From Pseudoalteromonas luteoviolacea (GTDB lineage Bacteria > Pseudomonadota > Gammaproteobacteria > Enterobacterales > Alteromonadaceae), in contig NZ_JWIC01000010.1 in assembly GCF_000814765.1 (NCBI RefSeq), positions 816,001 through 880,000 on the forward strand: a stretch of DNA of 64,000 nucleotides, given 5' to 3'. Numbering within the stretch: position 1 is the first letter of the stretch; every line of letters starts with the position of its first letter. Shown piece after piece: positions 34,618 through 44,651 of this stretch. The notes beneath the pieces are model-generated. The model had not been told where the DNA came from. It did not search any database and was given only the letters and a program-made list of their open reading frames with translations. The translations under genes and the position numbers were made by a program.

Positions 34618-36675
34618 TTAAATATTAAATTGATATACGTTGACTCGGTTTAAAGCGCAATCAGGTAAATAGACCTTGTTGTTTTTCACATGCAACAAGT
34701 ACGGCAGCCACAACTGGCCTTTATCTCTGTCTGCGCCAAACCCACTAAATGACTCTAAAAATTCACCAGAGCAATTGAACACCTTAATGGCTCTATTCAC
34801 TAAATCCGAGACAAACAAATAGCCATTCTCATGATCAATACTGGTCGGTAATAAAAAGCTTTCACTGGCTGTGCCATATCCCTCTTTACCAAACGAGCGC
34901 AACCATTTTCCGTGACTGTCAAACACTTCAATGCGATTGTTATTTTGATCTGTGACAAAGCACTGACCTTGTTCATCGACGGTGATATCGGATGGCGTGT
35001 GAAACTCTCCATGCTCAGAGCCCAAACGACCAAAGGTGTGCACCAAAAATGGCCCGCCGGTATCTGAAAGTCGCCAGCGACAAATGCGGTTATTCCCTGA
35101 ATCTGCAATTAAAATATCGTTGTTGGTTGGGTCGATGGCGATCCCCTGCGGTTGATTGAGTTGCTCATCCCCTGTGCCAAGGCCACCAAATACAGTATAA
35201 GGCACAAGCTCACCCAAGGTATCGTTGTATTGCAAGATGGTCACTATGCCACTGAGGTAGTTGCTCACCACCAGCAACGGCACGCTGTAATCGAGCTGCC
35301 CTGGCAGCGGTTTATTTGGCGTCAGTGCCGCTATGCCCAAAGAGCCCGGTAACATGGGCAAACTGATTGGCCTTGCAGAGTCACTTTTACCGTCTTCAGT
35401 GGCTTGCAGCTGATAATTACCTGAGTCCATCATCCAAAGTAAGTCTTCTGGGTCATCAAATTTATCATTCAGAAAAACCCGCACCATGGTTTGTTGCCAT
35501 CGTTGCACCCACTCTGTTTGCGCTGACAGAGCAATGCTCAACCACGATGGTAAACCCGGTGGCTGCATCACTTTAAGTAACTGATCTTGCAGTGCCAATT
35601 GATGCTCAATCCAATGCTCAAGCAAAGGCGCATTGCTTGAATAGCCAGATTGCGTTTGCGTGACGTCTCCCACCACAGACGTCACAAAATGCAACTGACC
35701 CGGGTTATCTCGCTCATCACCAATCGCTTTTAGTACCTTGGTTGAACGTGACTTCCCGCCCTTTAATGTCGCTAGATTAACCGTATGTTTTTGTAAAGAC
35801 GCTAAAAATGGCTCGGTGATCAACATGGTCTGAGGATCATTAAACTCGGTAATTTGTACTGGCGCAAAAAAGCCATCTAAGCTCCCCATGAATTGACCAT
35901 TCAAGTCATACACAGAAATCGCATTGGCTTTGCCACCAGGGATCAATACACGGTTTTGGATCACAGACACACCGCGAGATAGCGCCAAACCATCAATATA
36001 ACATTTGCCAGTGGCGCTAAAAGTGACCCCTTTGCCTTGCCAATCACAACGCACCACGGTGGCAAAGCCGGTATTCGAAATGTAGATATTGCCATCTTTA
36101 TCTAGACTCAACCCTTGAGGCCACAATAGGTGAACAGCCTCACCTCCATTGTCTGGTATAATTTGCTCAATGGTACGTTCATACTGACCATCTTCACTGA
36201 AAATCACCAATCGAGATTCGCTGTGTTGACCTTCATAGAACTCATCGGCCACACAGAGTTTACCGTTGTGAACCACAATGCCATTAGGCCCCCTCAGCGC
36301 AACCTCGGGTTCATTGCCAAAAATCTTCACCGTTTCAATCTCTAAGGACTCTGTGTAGGCGAGAATATGTACTCTGAAATTGCCAATGTCAGTGACGTAT
36401 ATCCAGTTTTTATCGGGGTGTGTGACCAATCTAAAGGGCATATTAAACTGCTCACTCCCGGACCCTACGGTGCCAAAGCTTGCCAAAATTTGATCCATAT
36501 TGGCGTCAAATACCAACACCCGATTGTGTGCGGTATCCGCTAACCAAACTCGGCCAAATTTATCAACACAACTACCCACGGGCGTGCTTAGAGAGAGGTG
36601 CCCGCTTGCCGAACACGGGAGTGGAGGCAACTGATCAACCGTCGCCCCAATGTAACTGTGGTATGAAATCCCCAT
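34618..36675 (-). CDS. NHL-repeat beta-propeller protein
   Basis: A 685-residue protein with two groups of NHL repeats: N-terminal (about 30-260; VDKFGRVWLADTAHNRVLVFDAN, GNIYISNTGFATVV) and C-terminal (about 490-680; IAIDPTNNDILIADSGNNRICRW, ITVDEQGQCFVTDQNNNRIEVFD, FVSDLVNRAIKVFN). No signal peptide is evident, so it is probably cytoplasmic, unlike many bacterial NHL proteins. It is first in a three-gene unit leading to an MCP. It may scaffold or bind a ligand; the role is unknown. Confidence 0.85.
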   Translation of the reverse strand: MGISYHSYIGATVDQLPPLPCSASGHLSLSTPVGSCVDKFGRVWLADTAHNRVLVFDANMDQILASFGTVGSGSEQFNMPFRLVTHPDKNWIYVTDIGNFRVHILAYTESLEIETVKIFGNEPEVALRGPNGIVVHNGKLCVADEFYEGQHSESRLVIFSEDGQYERTIEQIIPDNGGEAVHLLWPQGLSLDKDGNIYISNTGFATVVRCDWQGKGVTFSATGKCYIDGLALSRGVSVIQNRVLIPGGKANAISVYDLNGQFMGSLDGFFAPVQITEFNDPQTMLITEPFLASLQKHTVNLATLKGGKSRSTKVLKAIGDERDNPGQLHFVTSVVGDVTQTQSGYSSNAPLLEHWIEHQLALQDQLLKVMQPPGLPSWLSIALSAQTEWVQRWQQTMVRVFLNDKFDDPEDLLWMMDSGNYQLQATEDGKSDSARPISLPMLPGSLGIAALTPNKPLPGQLDYSVPLLVVSNYLSGIVTILQYNDTLGELVPYTVFGGLGTGDEQLNQPQGIAIDPTNNDILIADSGNNRICRWRLSDTGGPFLVHTFGRLGSEHGEFHTPSDITVDEQGQCFVTDQNNNRIEVFDSHGKWLRSFGKEGYGTASESFLLPTSIDHENGYLFVSDLVNRAIKVFNCSGEFLESFSGFGADRDKGQLWLPYLLHVKNNKVYLPDCALNRVNVYQFNI

Positions 36676-36806
36676 AGTACCTAGCCTGTAAAAAAAGAGT
36701 CCATTTAGTCAAGCTTCTACCCAAACCCCTGGTAGATCCTTGGCGGTGCAATCAATTATCATTACGATTTTTTGACTGGTTTATAAAAAAAAATAGCAGG
36801 AAGAAT

Positions 36807-36986
36807 ATGACTCGCCAGTCAGTCATATTGGAAAAATTACATTTATTAAAAAATTCACATTTGTATCGTAGAGGCTCTCTGCAACGAAATTTTCAAATAC
36901 CCAATAGTTACATTAAGTTATCGACGCAAGGTGGGGGTAAACAAATAAAAAAGTATGGTTCTATTGTTCGGTACGTCGCAAGATAG
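36807..36986 (+). CDS. Short basic protein, 59 aa, unknown
   Basis: An ATG with a well placed AGGAAG opens a 59-codon frame just short of usual length cut-offs. The product is strongly basic (MTRQSVILEKLHLLKNSHLY, later QGGGKQIKKYGSIVRYVAR), which could bind nucleic acid. It is divergent from the NHL gene. The flanking stretch 36987-37294 shows no further gene. No family recognised. Confidence 0.4.
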   Translation: MTRQSVILEKLHLLKNSHLYRRGSLQRNFQIPNSYIKLSTQGGGKQIKKYGSIVRYVAR

Positions 36987-37294
36987 AGTTATTAATATAA
37001 TTCATATTGAGAAGTTTTATTCCCATCAGGTACGCGGCCAATCACCAAGCTTAAATGACTTACCTTCATATAGCGTCTGTACTTTGGTATCGCGATACAG
37101 CTACTCAACGTACAGTCAAACCACATAGCCCATGCACCTAATATCAATTCATACTGGCAGTAATCACACGGCTCTGCGCCATTCAGCTTAATTTTCGTTC
37201 ACCATATCTCAGCGTATTGATTTGTCGATTCCATCCGACTTCGTTTTCAAGTAAGCTGCCCTACTCCATAAAAAGCTCAGAAGAGGAAAGTGCG

Positions 37295-38080
37295 TTGGAT
37301 AAAAGAATTGAACCTGAATTACCCAGTATTACGCCCGACTTAGATCAGGTTGAAACCTTTAAACAGTCCCTCAACCCAACTAGCAAAGTACCTTTACCGG
37401 ATCAAGCACCTGAGCCAGAGCATACATCAACTAAAAAATCAGGTCTTATGACATGGGTTGGCAGCGCCGCGATTATTGCATTGGCATTTAGCGCTTATGG
37501 TCTATATAAACAAAACCAAGCCACACAAGCACAACTAATTGAATCAACAAAACGTATCGCTGAACTGGAACGCACACTCTCTGCAACCGGAGAAGAAATG
37601 GGTCTATCAGCAGGTGCGATGCAAGCAAACCTGACTGCGTTAAGCGAACGAACTGATGAACTTTGGTCACAAATGGATAAATTATGGGCGTCAGCTTGGC
37701 GACGTAATCAATCTGAAATTAAAAAATTAAAAGAACAGACCAATGCCATTGCAAGCAGTCAAACTAAGCAGGTGAATGCGCAATCAGGTGTCGCTGCACG
37801 CGTAGACACCCTCGCCCAAAGCCAAACAGATTTGGTCTTTAAGTTATCTCTTTTAGAAGAGCAATTACAAGCCGCTGAAACACTTAAAAATCAACTCACC
37901 TCCATCAACACAGATCTAGATAAATTAAAATCTCAATCTCGTGGTAATGATGCAAAACAGCTTGAAATTGGCAGTAGCATTGCACAGCTAGAAATGACGC
38001 AAAATGCCCTCGCTGAGCAATTAGAGCGATTGGAGAGCAGGCTCACCTCAGCAAAAGCCACCGCACAAGCAGCCAATTAA
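37295..38080 (+). CDS. Membrane-anchored coiled-coil protein
   Basis: A 261-residue protein with an acidic, Pro-rich cytoplasmic N terminus (about 1-45), one membrane helix (about 52-70; GLMTWVGSAAIIALAFSAYGLY), and a long periplasmic coiled coil rich in Gln, Lys and Leu to the C terminus. A TTG at 37295 is preferred because AGAGGA lies seven bases upstream and the sequence DKRIEPELP makes a natural N terminus; the ATG at 37217 lacks support. It may organise the envelope. No family recognised. Confidence 0.7.
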   Translation: MDKRIEPELPSITPDLDQVETFKQSLNPTSKVPLPDQAPEPEHTSTKKSGLMTWVGSAAIIALAFSAYGLYKQNQATQAQLIESTKRIAELERTLSATGEEMGLSAGAMQANLTALSERTDELWSQMDKLWASAWRRNQSEIKKLKEQTNAIASSQTKQVNAQSGVAARVDTLAQSQTDLVFKLSLLEEQLQAAETLKNQLTSINTDLDKLKSQSRGNDAKQLEIGSSIAQLEMTQNALAEQLERLESRLTSAKATAQAAN

Positions 38081-38102
38081 CGCCAAGGTAAAGTACCTGA
38101 TT

Positions 38103-38123
38103 GGGGTCTATACATTAGACCCC
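38103..38123. terminator. Hairpin between convergent genes
   Basis: GGGGTCTA (38103-38110), loop TACAT, TAGACCCC (38116-38123), between the coiled-coil and fibrinogen-domain genes. Confidence 0.6.
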
Positions 38124-38152
38124 TGTGACACAAAAGCAAAACGGGTTCTTCG

Positions 38153-39181
38153 TTACCTCATCCACAACAGTGCGAAACGAGTGCCATTCGGTTCAACATT
38201 ACTGGCACATAGCCCTGAACCTACAGCCGTTGCCGCGTAAGTACCTCTGGCAACCCAACAATGTGTCGGACCGTGAGGGTCAACTTGCCAGCCTACTTGA
38301 TGAGAATTGTTAGACCAACTCAAATAAGTGGGTAATACACAGCTTGCAACTTGTGATGCCACATCATCGTAACGGGTTCTACAACTTGGAATATCAGCCA
38401 CTTTTGGCATCGATTCAAGACGATCAGCATACCCCCAAGCACTTCGGATCAAACCTAATTCATACGACGATAAGTTATCGGCATAAACCGATTTCCCATT
38501 CAAACACTGTGCGCCTGCACACGCCACTTGTTCCCTGACATCGCGAAATTTGCCAAGATCATCTTGATATAAAAATAATGTGCTTGGGTGAGTCGGATTC
38601 GTTTCCGGTGTTTTTCCATAATCAGAGACATGTGCGATACCACCTGGTTGGTTTTGTGGATAGCTGCCCACTAGAGTCCAACCACCGCCATCAGTGGTCA
38701 TATCACAATAAAATGCATGAGACTCACCCATTTCATTCACCAGTGTATAAACACCATCCCCCACACTCTGTCCTGCATCAAGTACCTGCTTACATGTTTC
38801 GAAGCTCGCAACTGCACTGTGATTAAATTGCCAATCACCACTTTGCCCATTATTGCTATGCCAGCTACCTCGGTACACACCCGAGCTGCCTAATGCTCCA
38901 GCAAAATAACGAATTTCACCTGACATGAGATCACTGGTTTCAAATCTGATGTTTTGCTCATTAGTACTGGTTGAACCTGACAGGATCAAAGTCTGCTCAC
39001 TCGCCACAAAATGCTGACTAGTGCCCTTAAGTGTTAAGTCGGTTTTTGTTTCATTAGCAAGCTGCCCATCATGGATTAAATCTACATGTAGCTGATAATC
39101 ACCAGAGAAAGGAGTGGTGCTCGCAAACGCGATTGAAGGTAGAGCGCACACCAGTAGTGTGAATGTACTTTTTATATTCAT
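38153..39181 (-). CDS. Secreted fibrinogen-like domain protein
   Basis: A 342-residue exported protein (signal peptide about 1-20). Residues about 25-130 form a beta-rich domain; from about 128 the start of a fibrinogen-like domain is clear: SFETCKQVLDAGQSVGDGVYTL, then HAFYCDMTTDGGGWTLVGSY. The C-terminal part, with several cysteines and CWVARGTYAATAVGSGLCA, is closer to the intelectin-like variant. In animals these domains bind sugars or acetyl groups. Here it may bind glycans outside the cell. Its neighbour is an exported subtilase. Confidence 0.8.
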   Translation of the reverse strand: MNIKSTFTLLVCALPSIAFASTTPFSGDYQLHVDLIHDGQLANETKTDLTLKGTSQHFVASEQTLILSGSTSTNEQNIRFETSDLMSGEIRYFAGALGSSGVYRGSWHSNNGQSGDWQFNHSAVASFETCKQVLDAGQSVGDGVYTLVNEMGESHAFYCDMTTDGGGWTLVGSYPQNQPGGIAHVSDYGKTPETNPTHPSTLFLYQDDLGKFRDVREQVACAGAQCLNGKSVYADNLSSYELGLIRSAWGYADRLESMPKVADIPSCRTRYDDVASQVASCVLPTYLSWSNNSHQVGWQVDPHGPTHCWVARGTYAATAVGSGLCASNVEPNGTRFALLWMR

Positions 39182-39565
39182 TTTTATCTCGATTTAAGTT
39201 ACCGTTTCCATTGTCGGTCGTCGTTCCTGCGCTTATTAAAGGCCATTAAAAAGCGATTAAACAACACGTTACGAGTATGTAGTACTTAAAATAAAAACAC
39301 AATGCACTCACGCATGCTAGTACATCACGTCTTCCTTATTAACTTATTAAAGTCAATAACTTAAAATCATATCATAATGATAATTACGACATACCCTGGC
39401 CACTCACCAAAACCTAACCAAGCTGTACTAGACGATAAAAAATACGCCGTGATAAAAACGCTACTTCACATCATGAGCGCACACAAAAAAATGGGGCCCA
39501 ATAGTGCCCCATCAAATCAGTTTTGTATTTTGCTAAACCCTTTATTTGTTTAGCTTAGGAAAAAT
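39182..39565. other. Intergenic region, promoter of fibrinogen-domain gene and subtilase terminator
   Basis: AT-rich and without a gene. A weak Fur-like sequence (ATAATGATAATTA near 39372-39390) is present but matches only part of the consensus. The right end holds the terminator of the subtilase gene. Confidence 0.5.
39484..39512 (-). terminator. Rho-independent terminator of subtilase gene
   Basis: On the minus strand ATGGGGC (39512-39506) pairs with GCCCCAT (39497-39491) and is followed by a run of seven T. Confidence 0.85.
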
Positions 39566-41437
39566 TCACAACGCTTTTTTCTTGGTGACTTTATTTTTGT
39601 GGCCAAGAATACGGATTGACCAGCTATCAAGTAACCCTGGCTGTGTATCATTAGCAACCGACACGACTTCACTTTCATTATTGACATGCAAGGTATAATT
39701 TAGTGGCTCGCTATTCATATCTGTGATGTGAATCTTCCATTCACCATTACCCGCATTGGCTTTTTCATCCCAGAACTTATAGCTCAGCATAAGGTGATCA
39801 TTATAACCATCAGTGCTGCCAGGAGCCTGCTCTGGCAATACTAAGCTCTGACCGACCAGATTATTGAAAGGTGACATCACAATACTGCGAGTCCCATTTG
39901 GCGATTCAAGCTCAACTTTTAAATCAGAAATACGTGCGTGGGTTGCATTGAGACGAATTTGCACCCCTTCAATAAACAGATCATCTTCTACCTTAATGCT
40001 CGCCGTTGTTGTTCGTGTTGCATCGTCATAGATTGGCGCATCAACAGCATTATTGAGTCCATACCAGGGTGTCTTTACCAGTTCAGAAGGTAAATCTTCG
40101 ATGGCATAACGTCGCACCAGTTCAGTCGCTTTATCGACATTCAAAAGACCAAACCCGTAATAAGGAGAAAACGCATGCCCGGCAGCATTCGTTGACCATC
40201 CCTCAAGACCTGTGATGCCATTGACCTCAATGTCGCCACGTGTTGGATCGACCTTAGTCGCCGTTCGTGCGAGTAGATGGCGAATGTCACGTGGTGTCAG
40301 GTCGTGATTTTGCTGCTCTGCGGCAGATAAAAGCAATGCAATCGCACCTGATGTATTAGGGGCAGCAGACGAGGTGCCATTCATTCTGACGGTGAAGTCG
40401 TCATAATCACTGCAATCAAAATTTGTATCTAAGTTTTCAACAATAAAGGCACAAGAGATCCGTGGCGTCGCATGTCCTGGTGTTGCTCGGTCACCTCCAC
40501 CCGGTGCGGTCAGGAATACACTACTCCCCACCGTAGAATAACTAGATAAAACCCCATCGGCACTCAAGGCACTGACCGATAAATTCCAGAAGTTAGCCGT
40601 TGTGTAAAATGAATTACTATTTGTCCATGGCAAACCATGATTGTCTTTTTCAGGAACGGTATAACCTAAATAAGCAATGCTATTTTCAGTAAAATAGTGA
40701 ATACGAGCACGTTGGTATGCATTACCAGCGGCTTGCACGTAAACGGCTGTGCGGGGGTCTAAATGCGTTGATAAAGATACCGTTTCGTAGATTTTTTCTT
40801 GCTCTGGTTGGCTAAAAAATAACACGTCATTGCCTTGCGTATCTTTCACCGTTTTTGAGAACGTGTAAGGCATACTCACAACAGGGCTCATGCCATAACT
40901 TTTGTTAAAAATTCGGATCCTATCAGCTGTTGAGTTATCTAAGTTATTCCCGTCAAAACCGTGGCTCACCTTCCACTGCTCATGACTCTCGAACGTTCCA
41001 CCAAAATTTGCAAAAGAAGCCATGGTCGCTTCAGGTGCAACGCCCCTCACTCCAACATTATTTTGAGCCGCAGCAACAATGCCCGCAACCATGGTGCCAT
41101 GACTTGAGCGAGACGTGGGAACCGCATCAATTAATGGATCGTCAGCCATATTGGAATTTAAGTCTCCATGGCTCACATCAACACCAGTATCGATCACAGC
41201 GACGAGTACATCTTGACCTTTATGGCCCCAAATATGGGTTTGCCAAAGGTTTAAGTCGACTCCCGATTGTGAGTTTTGAAGTGCGCCTGAGTTCAGCAAG
41301 TTCCACTGCAATGCCAGCATAGGGTCACCATTCGGATCCAGCCAACGATGCTCATAGTCACGATCTGTTGTTGCCAATGCATTCATTGATAAAAGCGCTG
41401 AAACCAAGCCTGCTAGGTATTGTTTTTTCATTCTCAT
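39566..41437 (-). CDS. Secreted subtilisin-like serine protease (S8) with P domain
   Basis: A 623-residue exported protease. Signal peptide about 1-23 (LVSALLSMNALA); no obvious long propeptide. Catalytic triad motifs: AVIDTGVDVSHGD (Asp), SSHGTMVAGI (His), NGTSSAAPNTSGA (Ser). A C-terminal proprotein-convertase P domain follows (about 485-600; IEGVQIRLNATHARISDLKVELESPNGT). The layout is kexin-like. ATG 41437 is preferred because AAGGAA is seven bases upstream. It probably degrades extracellular protein. Confidence 0.92.
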   Translation of the reverse strand: MRMKKQYLAGLVSALLSMNALATTDRDYEHRWLDPNGDPMLALQWNLLNSGALQNSQSGVDLNLWQTHIWGHKGQDVLVAVIDTGVDVSHGDLNSNMADDPLIDAVPTSRSSHGTMVAGIVAAAQNNVGVRGVAPEATMASFANFGGTFESHEQWKVSHGFDGNNLDNSTADRIRIFNKSYGMSPVVSMPYTFSKTVKDTQGNDVLFFSQPEQEKIYETVSLSTHLDPRTAVYVQAAGNAYQRARIHYFTENSIAYLGYTVPEKDNHGLPWTNSNSFYTTANFWNLSVSALSADGVLSSYSTVGSSVFLTAPGGGDRATPGHATPRISCAFIVENLDTNFDCSDYDDFTVRMNGTSSAAPNTSGAIALLLSAAEQQNHDLTPRDIRHLLARTATKVDPTRGDIEVNGITGLEGWSTNAAGHAFSPYYGFGLLNVDKATELVRRYAIEDLPSELVKTPWYGLNNAVDAPIYDDATRTTTASIKVEDDLFIEGVQIRLNATHARISDLKVELESPNGTRSIVMSPFNNLVGQSLVLPEQAPGSTDGYNDHLMLSYKFWDEKANAGNGEWKIHITDMNSEPLNYTLHVNNESEVVSVANDTQPGLLDSWSIRILGHKNKVTKKKAL

Positions 41438-41795
41438 AGTAAGTTCCTTTTTTGGGTTCATTTTATTTTCTAGCATCTGCACTTTTAACCTGTCAAGAAA
41501 AATGCAACTTATCCATTTCTTTCCTGTAACAAATTGTACAACTATGTATTTCTGTCTATCTGGTATTTTGGCTATCTATGAGTTTAATCGTCGTTGAATA
41601 GAGGACGGCTACATTGGTGGGTTTTAACTTTGATGAGATATAACTTTATGTTTTTAAAAAAATAAAATAAGGGTTGCCATTGTGCGTTATTTTAACATGC
41701 AATACAGCACACTAATCTATCGACTGGCTAATAAAAATGTAAGATAAAAGAGGGACGATGTGATCACCGCCCACTTCACTCACAGATGTCGCGCG
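41438..41795. other. Intergenic region upstream of subtilase
   Basis: About 360 bases of AT-rich sequence with the promoter of the protease gene and the 3' end of the DUF6172 gene. No ORF, repeat or clear operator seen. Confidence 0.5.
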
Positions 41796-42104
41796 TTATA
41801 AGTCCGCATCATCTTCTGAAATACGTGCTTGCCTAAAACCCTCTTTCGCCAAAATTTCAACGTAAAAGGACGTCAAGTTCTCTTGTTGCGTTTTATCGAT
41901 GAGTTTATTGAGCTGTGATACGTGCACAGGTTGTGCTTCAGCTTCAGTATTACCGAATTTACAATCAAAATCCCAAAAATCCGCGCCAGCAGGTAACGTT
42001 TTATTTCGCTCTCGCTTGAGGTATTTTTTAATCTCATGTTTAACAGCGTCTACACGCCTAGCTAACTTAATCTTTGGGTGAGTTAATTCAAATGTTTTTT
42101 TCAT
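41796..42104 (-). CDS. DUF6172-like protein
   Basis: A 102-residue soluble protein starting MKKTFELTHPKIKLARRVDAV and containing DFWDFDCKFG and SFYVEILAKEGFR, a pattern I associate with the conserved DUF6172 family. Its function is unknown. ATG 42104 follows GAAGG at a good distance. Single gene. Confidence 0.75.
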   Translation of the reverse strand: MKKTFELTHPKIKLARRVDAVKHEIKKYLKRERNKTLPAGADFWDFDCKFGNTEAEAQPVHVSQLNKLIDKTQQENLTSFYVEILAKEGFRQARISEDDADL

Positions 42105-42499
42105 AATTGCCTTCAAACAGCGATGTTGATATGTGCCACCTGTCTACTAGGTACAGTTGGACTTACAAAGTGCAAATTTCGTACTGAAACAAATGCGAAA
42201 GTGCGATCTAGTCACTTTACTTGAATTTGCAGGACACCGCACCCTCTTTCGTAAAGCAAATCACCATGACACTACTTAAATCAAGTTTATGAAGATGAGC
42301 ACTCACTCACTTTTACATGCAAATCATACGCTTTGTAAGTGATACCAAGGCGGTTAAGACAACATCCTATTTATGTGAGTGACAGTACTAATCTTATAAA
42401 AATAAACGCGGCATTTATTGTGTAGGATAGGATCAGCGCATGCTGATCCCACAAAATGACATTGAGCACTGCGTGTGCAGGTTCAACACTCAAATTAAT
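42105..42499. other. Intergenic region, no gene seen
   Basis: Near its right end GGATCAGC (42430-42437) and GCTGATCC (42442-42449) form a perfect 8-bp hairpin with a four-base loop, probably the 3' end structure of the small secreted protein gene. The rest shows nothing I can support. Confidence 0.5.
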
Positions 42500-42889
42500 T
42501 TAGAAGTTAAGCAGCTTTTTAACGTGACATGTTTGCGGTAATACGCCTTTTTGAGTTTCAATTTGCACTCTGTCACCCGCAGAAAAAGCAGATGCAATAT
42601 TAGTCACTTTTTCAAGTAAATTAGGCTTATCATACGTCACTATGCCATTCATGCGGCAGCTGAATCTGCGACCGTTACTGTCTGTCGCGCTCACAGTGAA
42701 GTGGTTTTCACTCACCGTCATCGAAAATGAACCAGCCTGACTATCATCAAGTACTGCATCCAACGTTTCTACGATAATGCCACCACCGTAATTATGCTCA
42801 CTAATCGTTACTTGTGCTGCTGATGCTAGATTTGCAGACATGCCAAGCACGAGTACTGTTGCACCTAAAGCTTTGTTTAGTAATTTCAT
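42500..42889 (-). CDS. Small secreted protein, unknown function
   Basis: A 129-residue exported protein. The signal peptide (about 1-24, LGMSANLASA) is clear. The mature part is beta-rich with two cysteines (FSCRMNG and LPQTCHVKK) that could form one disulfide. No family recognised. Confidence 0.75.
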   Translation of the reverse strand: MKLLNKALGATVLVLGMSANLASAAQVTISEHNYGGGIIVETLDAVLDDSQAGSFSMTVSENHFTVSATDSNGRRFSCRMNGIVTYDKPNLLEKVTNIASAFSAGDRVQIETQKGVLPQTCHVKKLLNF

Positions 42890-43284
42890 TGTATATTATT
42901 CCTTTATACATTTATGGTTGTTAAAGCACCCTATAATTCAAAGTGCTGATTTTATAGTCCAAAAATCATTTGAGTAATAAATGTACCAATATTAAATATT
43001 TAATACAATAATTAAGTAAAAAACACTATAAAACCAATAAAAGCAAAGACAAAAGCATTTGTTTATCTGCAACATTTATAGTGACCTGCCTATCATTACT
43101 CGACCTTTATTATTTCCATTCTCAGATTAATATTCATTGAGGCAGTATCACAATCTAGTTTAATCAACTTACAAATATCAGCTCAACGCCATACTCTCAG
43201 AGTACTTGAATAAAGAAACCTGTGATGAGCTATTTCCTTTTATTATTTAATATAAACGGTTAAAAACCCACCAAAAATAAGCAT
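42890..43284. other. AT-rich intergenic region, no gene seen
   Basis: Contains the promoter region of the small secreted protein gene and several hundred bases without ORF or repeat before the terminator of the RNA repair operon. Confidence 0.5.
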
Positions 43285-43314
43285 AAAAAAAGAATATGAG
43301 TCCATAGCTCATAT
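43285..43314 (-). terminator. Rho-independent terminator of RNA repair operon
   Basis: On the minus strand ATATGAG (43314-43308), loop CTATGGA, CTCATAT (43300-43294), followed by a run of about seven T. It lies downstream of the HD-Pnk gene. Confidence 0.8.
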
Positions 43315-43382
43315 CCTTTTTCTCAATAAAATAAATAACAATTTGCTCGTTTATTTAAGCATAGCTCTTCCCATGAATGAGT

Positions 43383-44651
43383 TTAAAATGTGCCATACCT
43401 CGACAACGCTTGACCATGCTCTCCAATAAATAGCATACGGTGCCCCTCTATACGCCATGGCCATTGCAGCTTCTTTATTTGCTCAGATAACACCTCATCA
43501 CTTACGACATGGTGGCGCGCTCGGTTATTTTGATAGATCACATTGGGAGGCAGGTGAAAAACCACGAGGGTGACAAGTGCACCATAGCGCTCACCTAACT
43601 GACATAAAACACGCCTGAAATCTTGCCGAATATTGGTCGCATCCCATACCACATCCCGCTTATGTGCAAGCGCTGTTTTTAACCGGGATTTTGCGAGCTG
43701 CAATACCTGACCACGATTTTTTTGACAACCTCGCCTGCCATTGAGCTCAGCTCTGATCTCATCGAGAGAGATCACTTCAACCCCCGGTAAATTCTGTGTG
43801 ATCCATGTAGACTTACCACTGCCGCTTACGCCACACATCACGTAAAAATGACTGTAATGCTGACAAGCTTGGTAGTTTTTTGCGATAGCTTCCTCAGGCA
43901 GCACAATGGCGCCTTGTGATAATTGTTGTATCGCATACCCATCAACAAATCGCTGCTGAGCCTCAGAGGTTTTCACTTGGATATTTTGCAAATACATCTG
44001 TTCAGGGTGACTGATTCCCCACAGGCAATATTCTTCGGCAAACATTCTAAATTGCGCTAACAAGTCGAGTTGTGAATCTAAATCCTCACAAATACGGCCA
44101 TTCATGTCTGCCATTTCCAACCAGAATAAGAGCTCTAAGTCTGCACTGAGAGAAAGTTGAAGATAGTCATTGAATGCACCATCCCTTACCACCAATAATT
44201 TGGGCATGTGATGAAAACCAACTAACCCCAAAATCATCATCACGACGCGATGACACAAAGGCAACGCCATCAACCTCAGGGCCAAATAGCCCGCACCAAT
44301 GTCTTCATGTTTTGGCGCGACAACCCGTTCTTCACCGGCAATATCTTTACGCCGTGTCGTTATCGGCTTGGCAATATCATGTAATAGAGCAGATAAAATC
44401 AACGCTTGACGCTTTTCACCCTTAATATGTCCCGCCTCAGTTCTAAGCAAATCATACAGCTCGTTCAAAACCATGTTGGTATGAATAGCGACATTCCCCT
44501 CGGCATGCCAACGTGCATCTTGCTCGGTGTTAATAAACGCATTAAGGAGTGGAAAATAACACGCTAAATATGACTGACATTCGTTAAAATCTGGTGAATG
44601 CTGGTGCGCTAAGCTATCTAGCCAACTTTTTAACGGGTTCGATTTAGCCAT
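43383..44651 (-). CDS. HD-Pnk: HD phosphoesterase fused to polynucleotide kinase
   Basis: A 422-residue fusion. The N-terminal half has an HD metal phosphohydrolase domain (ALLHDIAKP, with an upstream conserved His and KHEDIGAGYLA). The C-terminal half is a P-loop polynucleotide kinase (GVSGSGKS at 274-281, then SLDEIRAEL and VVWDATNI). In the known HD-Pnk family the HD part heals 2',3'-cyclic phosphate or 3' ends and the kinase phosphorylates 5'-OH ends. It overlaps the RNA ligase gene by 8 bases. Last gene of the operon. Confidence 0.85.
   Translation of the reverse strand: MAKSNPLKSWLDSLAHQHSPDFNECQSYLACYFPLLNAFINTEQDARWHAEGNVAIHTNMVLNELYDLLRTEAGHIKGEKRQALILSALLHDIAKPITTRRKDIAGEERVVAPKHEDIGAGYLALRLMALPLCHRVVMMILGLVGFHHMPKLLVVRDGAFNDYLQLSLSADLELLFWLEMADMNGRICEDLDSQLDLLAQFRMFAEEYCLWGISHPEQMYLQNIQVKTSEAQQRFVDGYAIQQLSQGAIVLPEEAIAKNYQACQHYSHFYVMCGVSGSGKSTWITQNLPGVEVISLDEIRAELNGRRGCQKNRGQVLQLAKSRLKTALAHKRDVVWDATNIRQDFRRVLCQLGERYGALVTLVVFHLPPNVIYQNNRARHHVVSDEVLSEQIKKLQWPWRIEGHRMLFIGEHGQALSRYGTF

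Noticed and set aside
39370..39392. Fur box upstream of the fibrinogen-domain gene
   Set aside because: Only about two of the three hexamers match, and it lies nearly 200 bases from the start codon.
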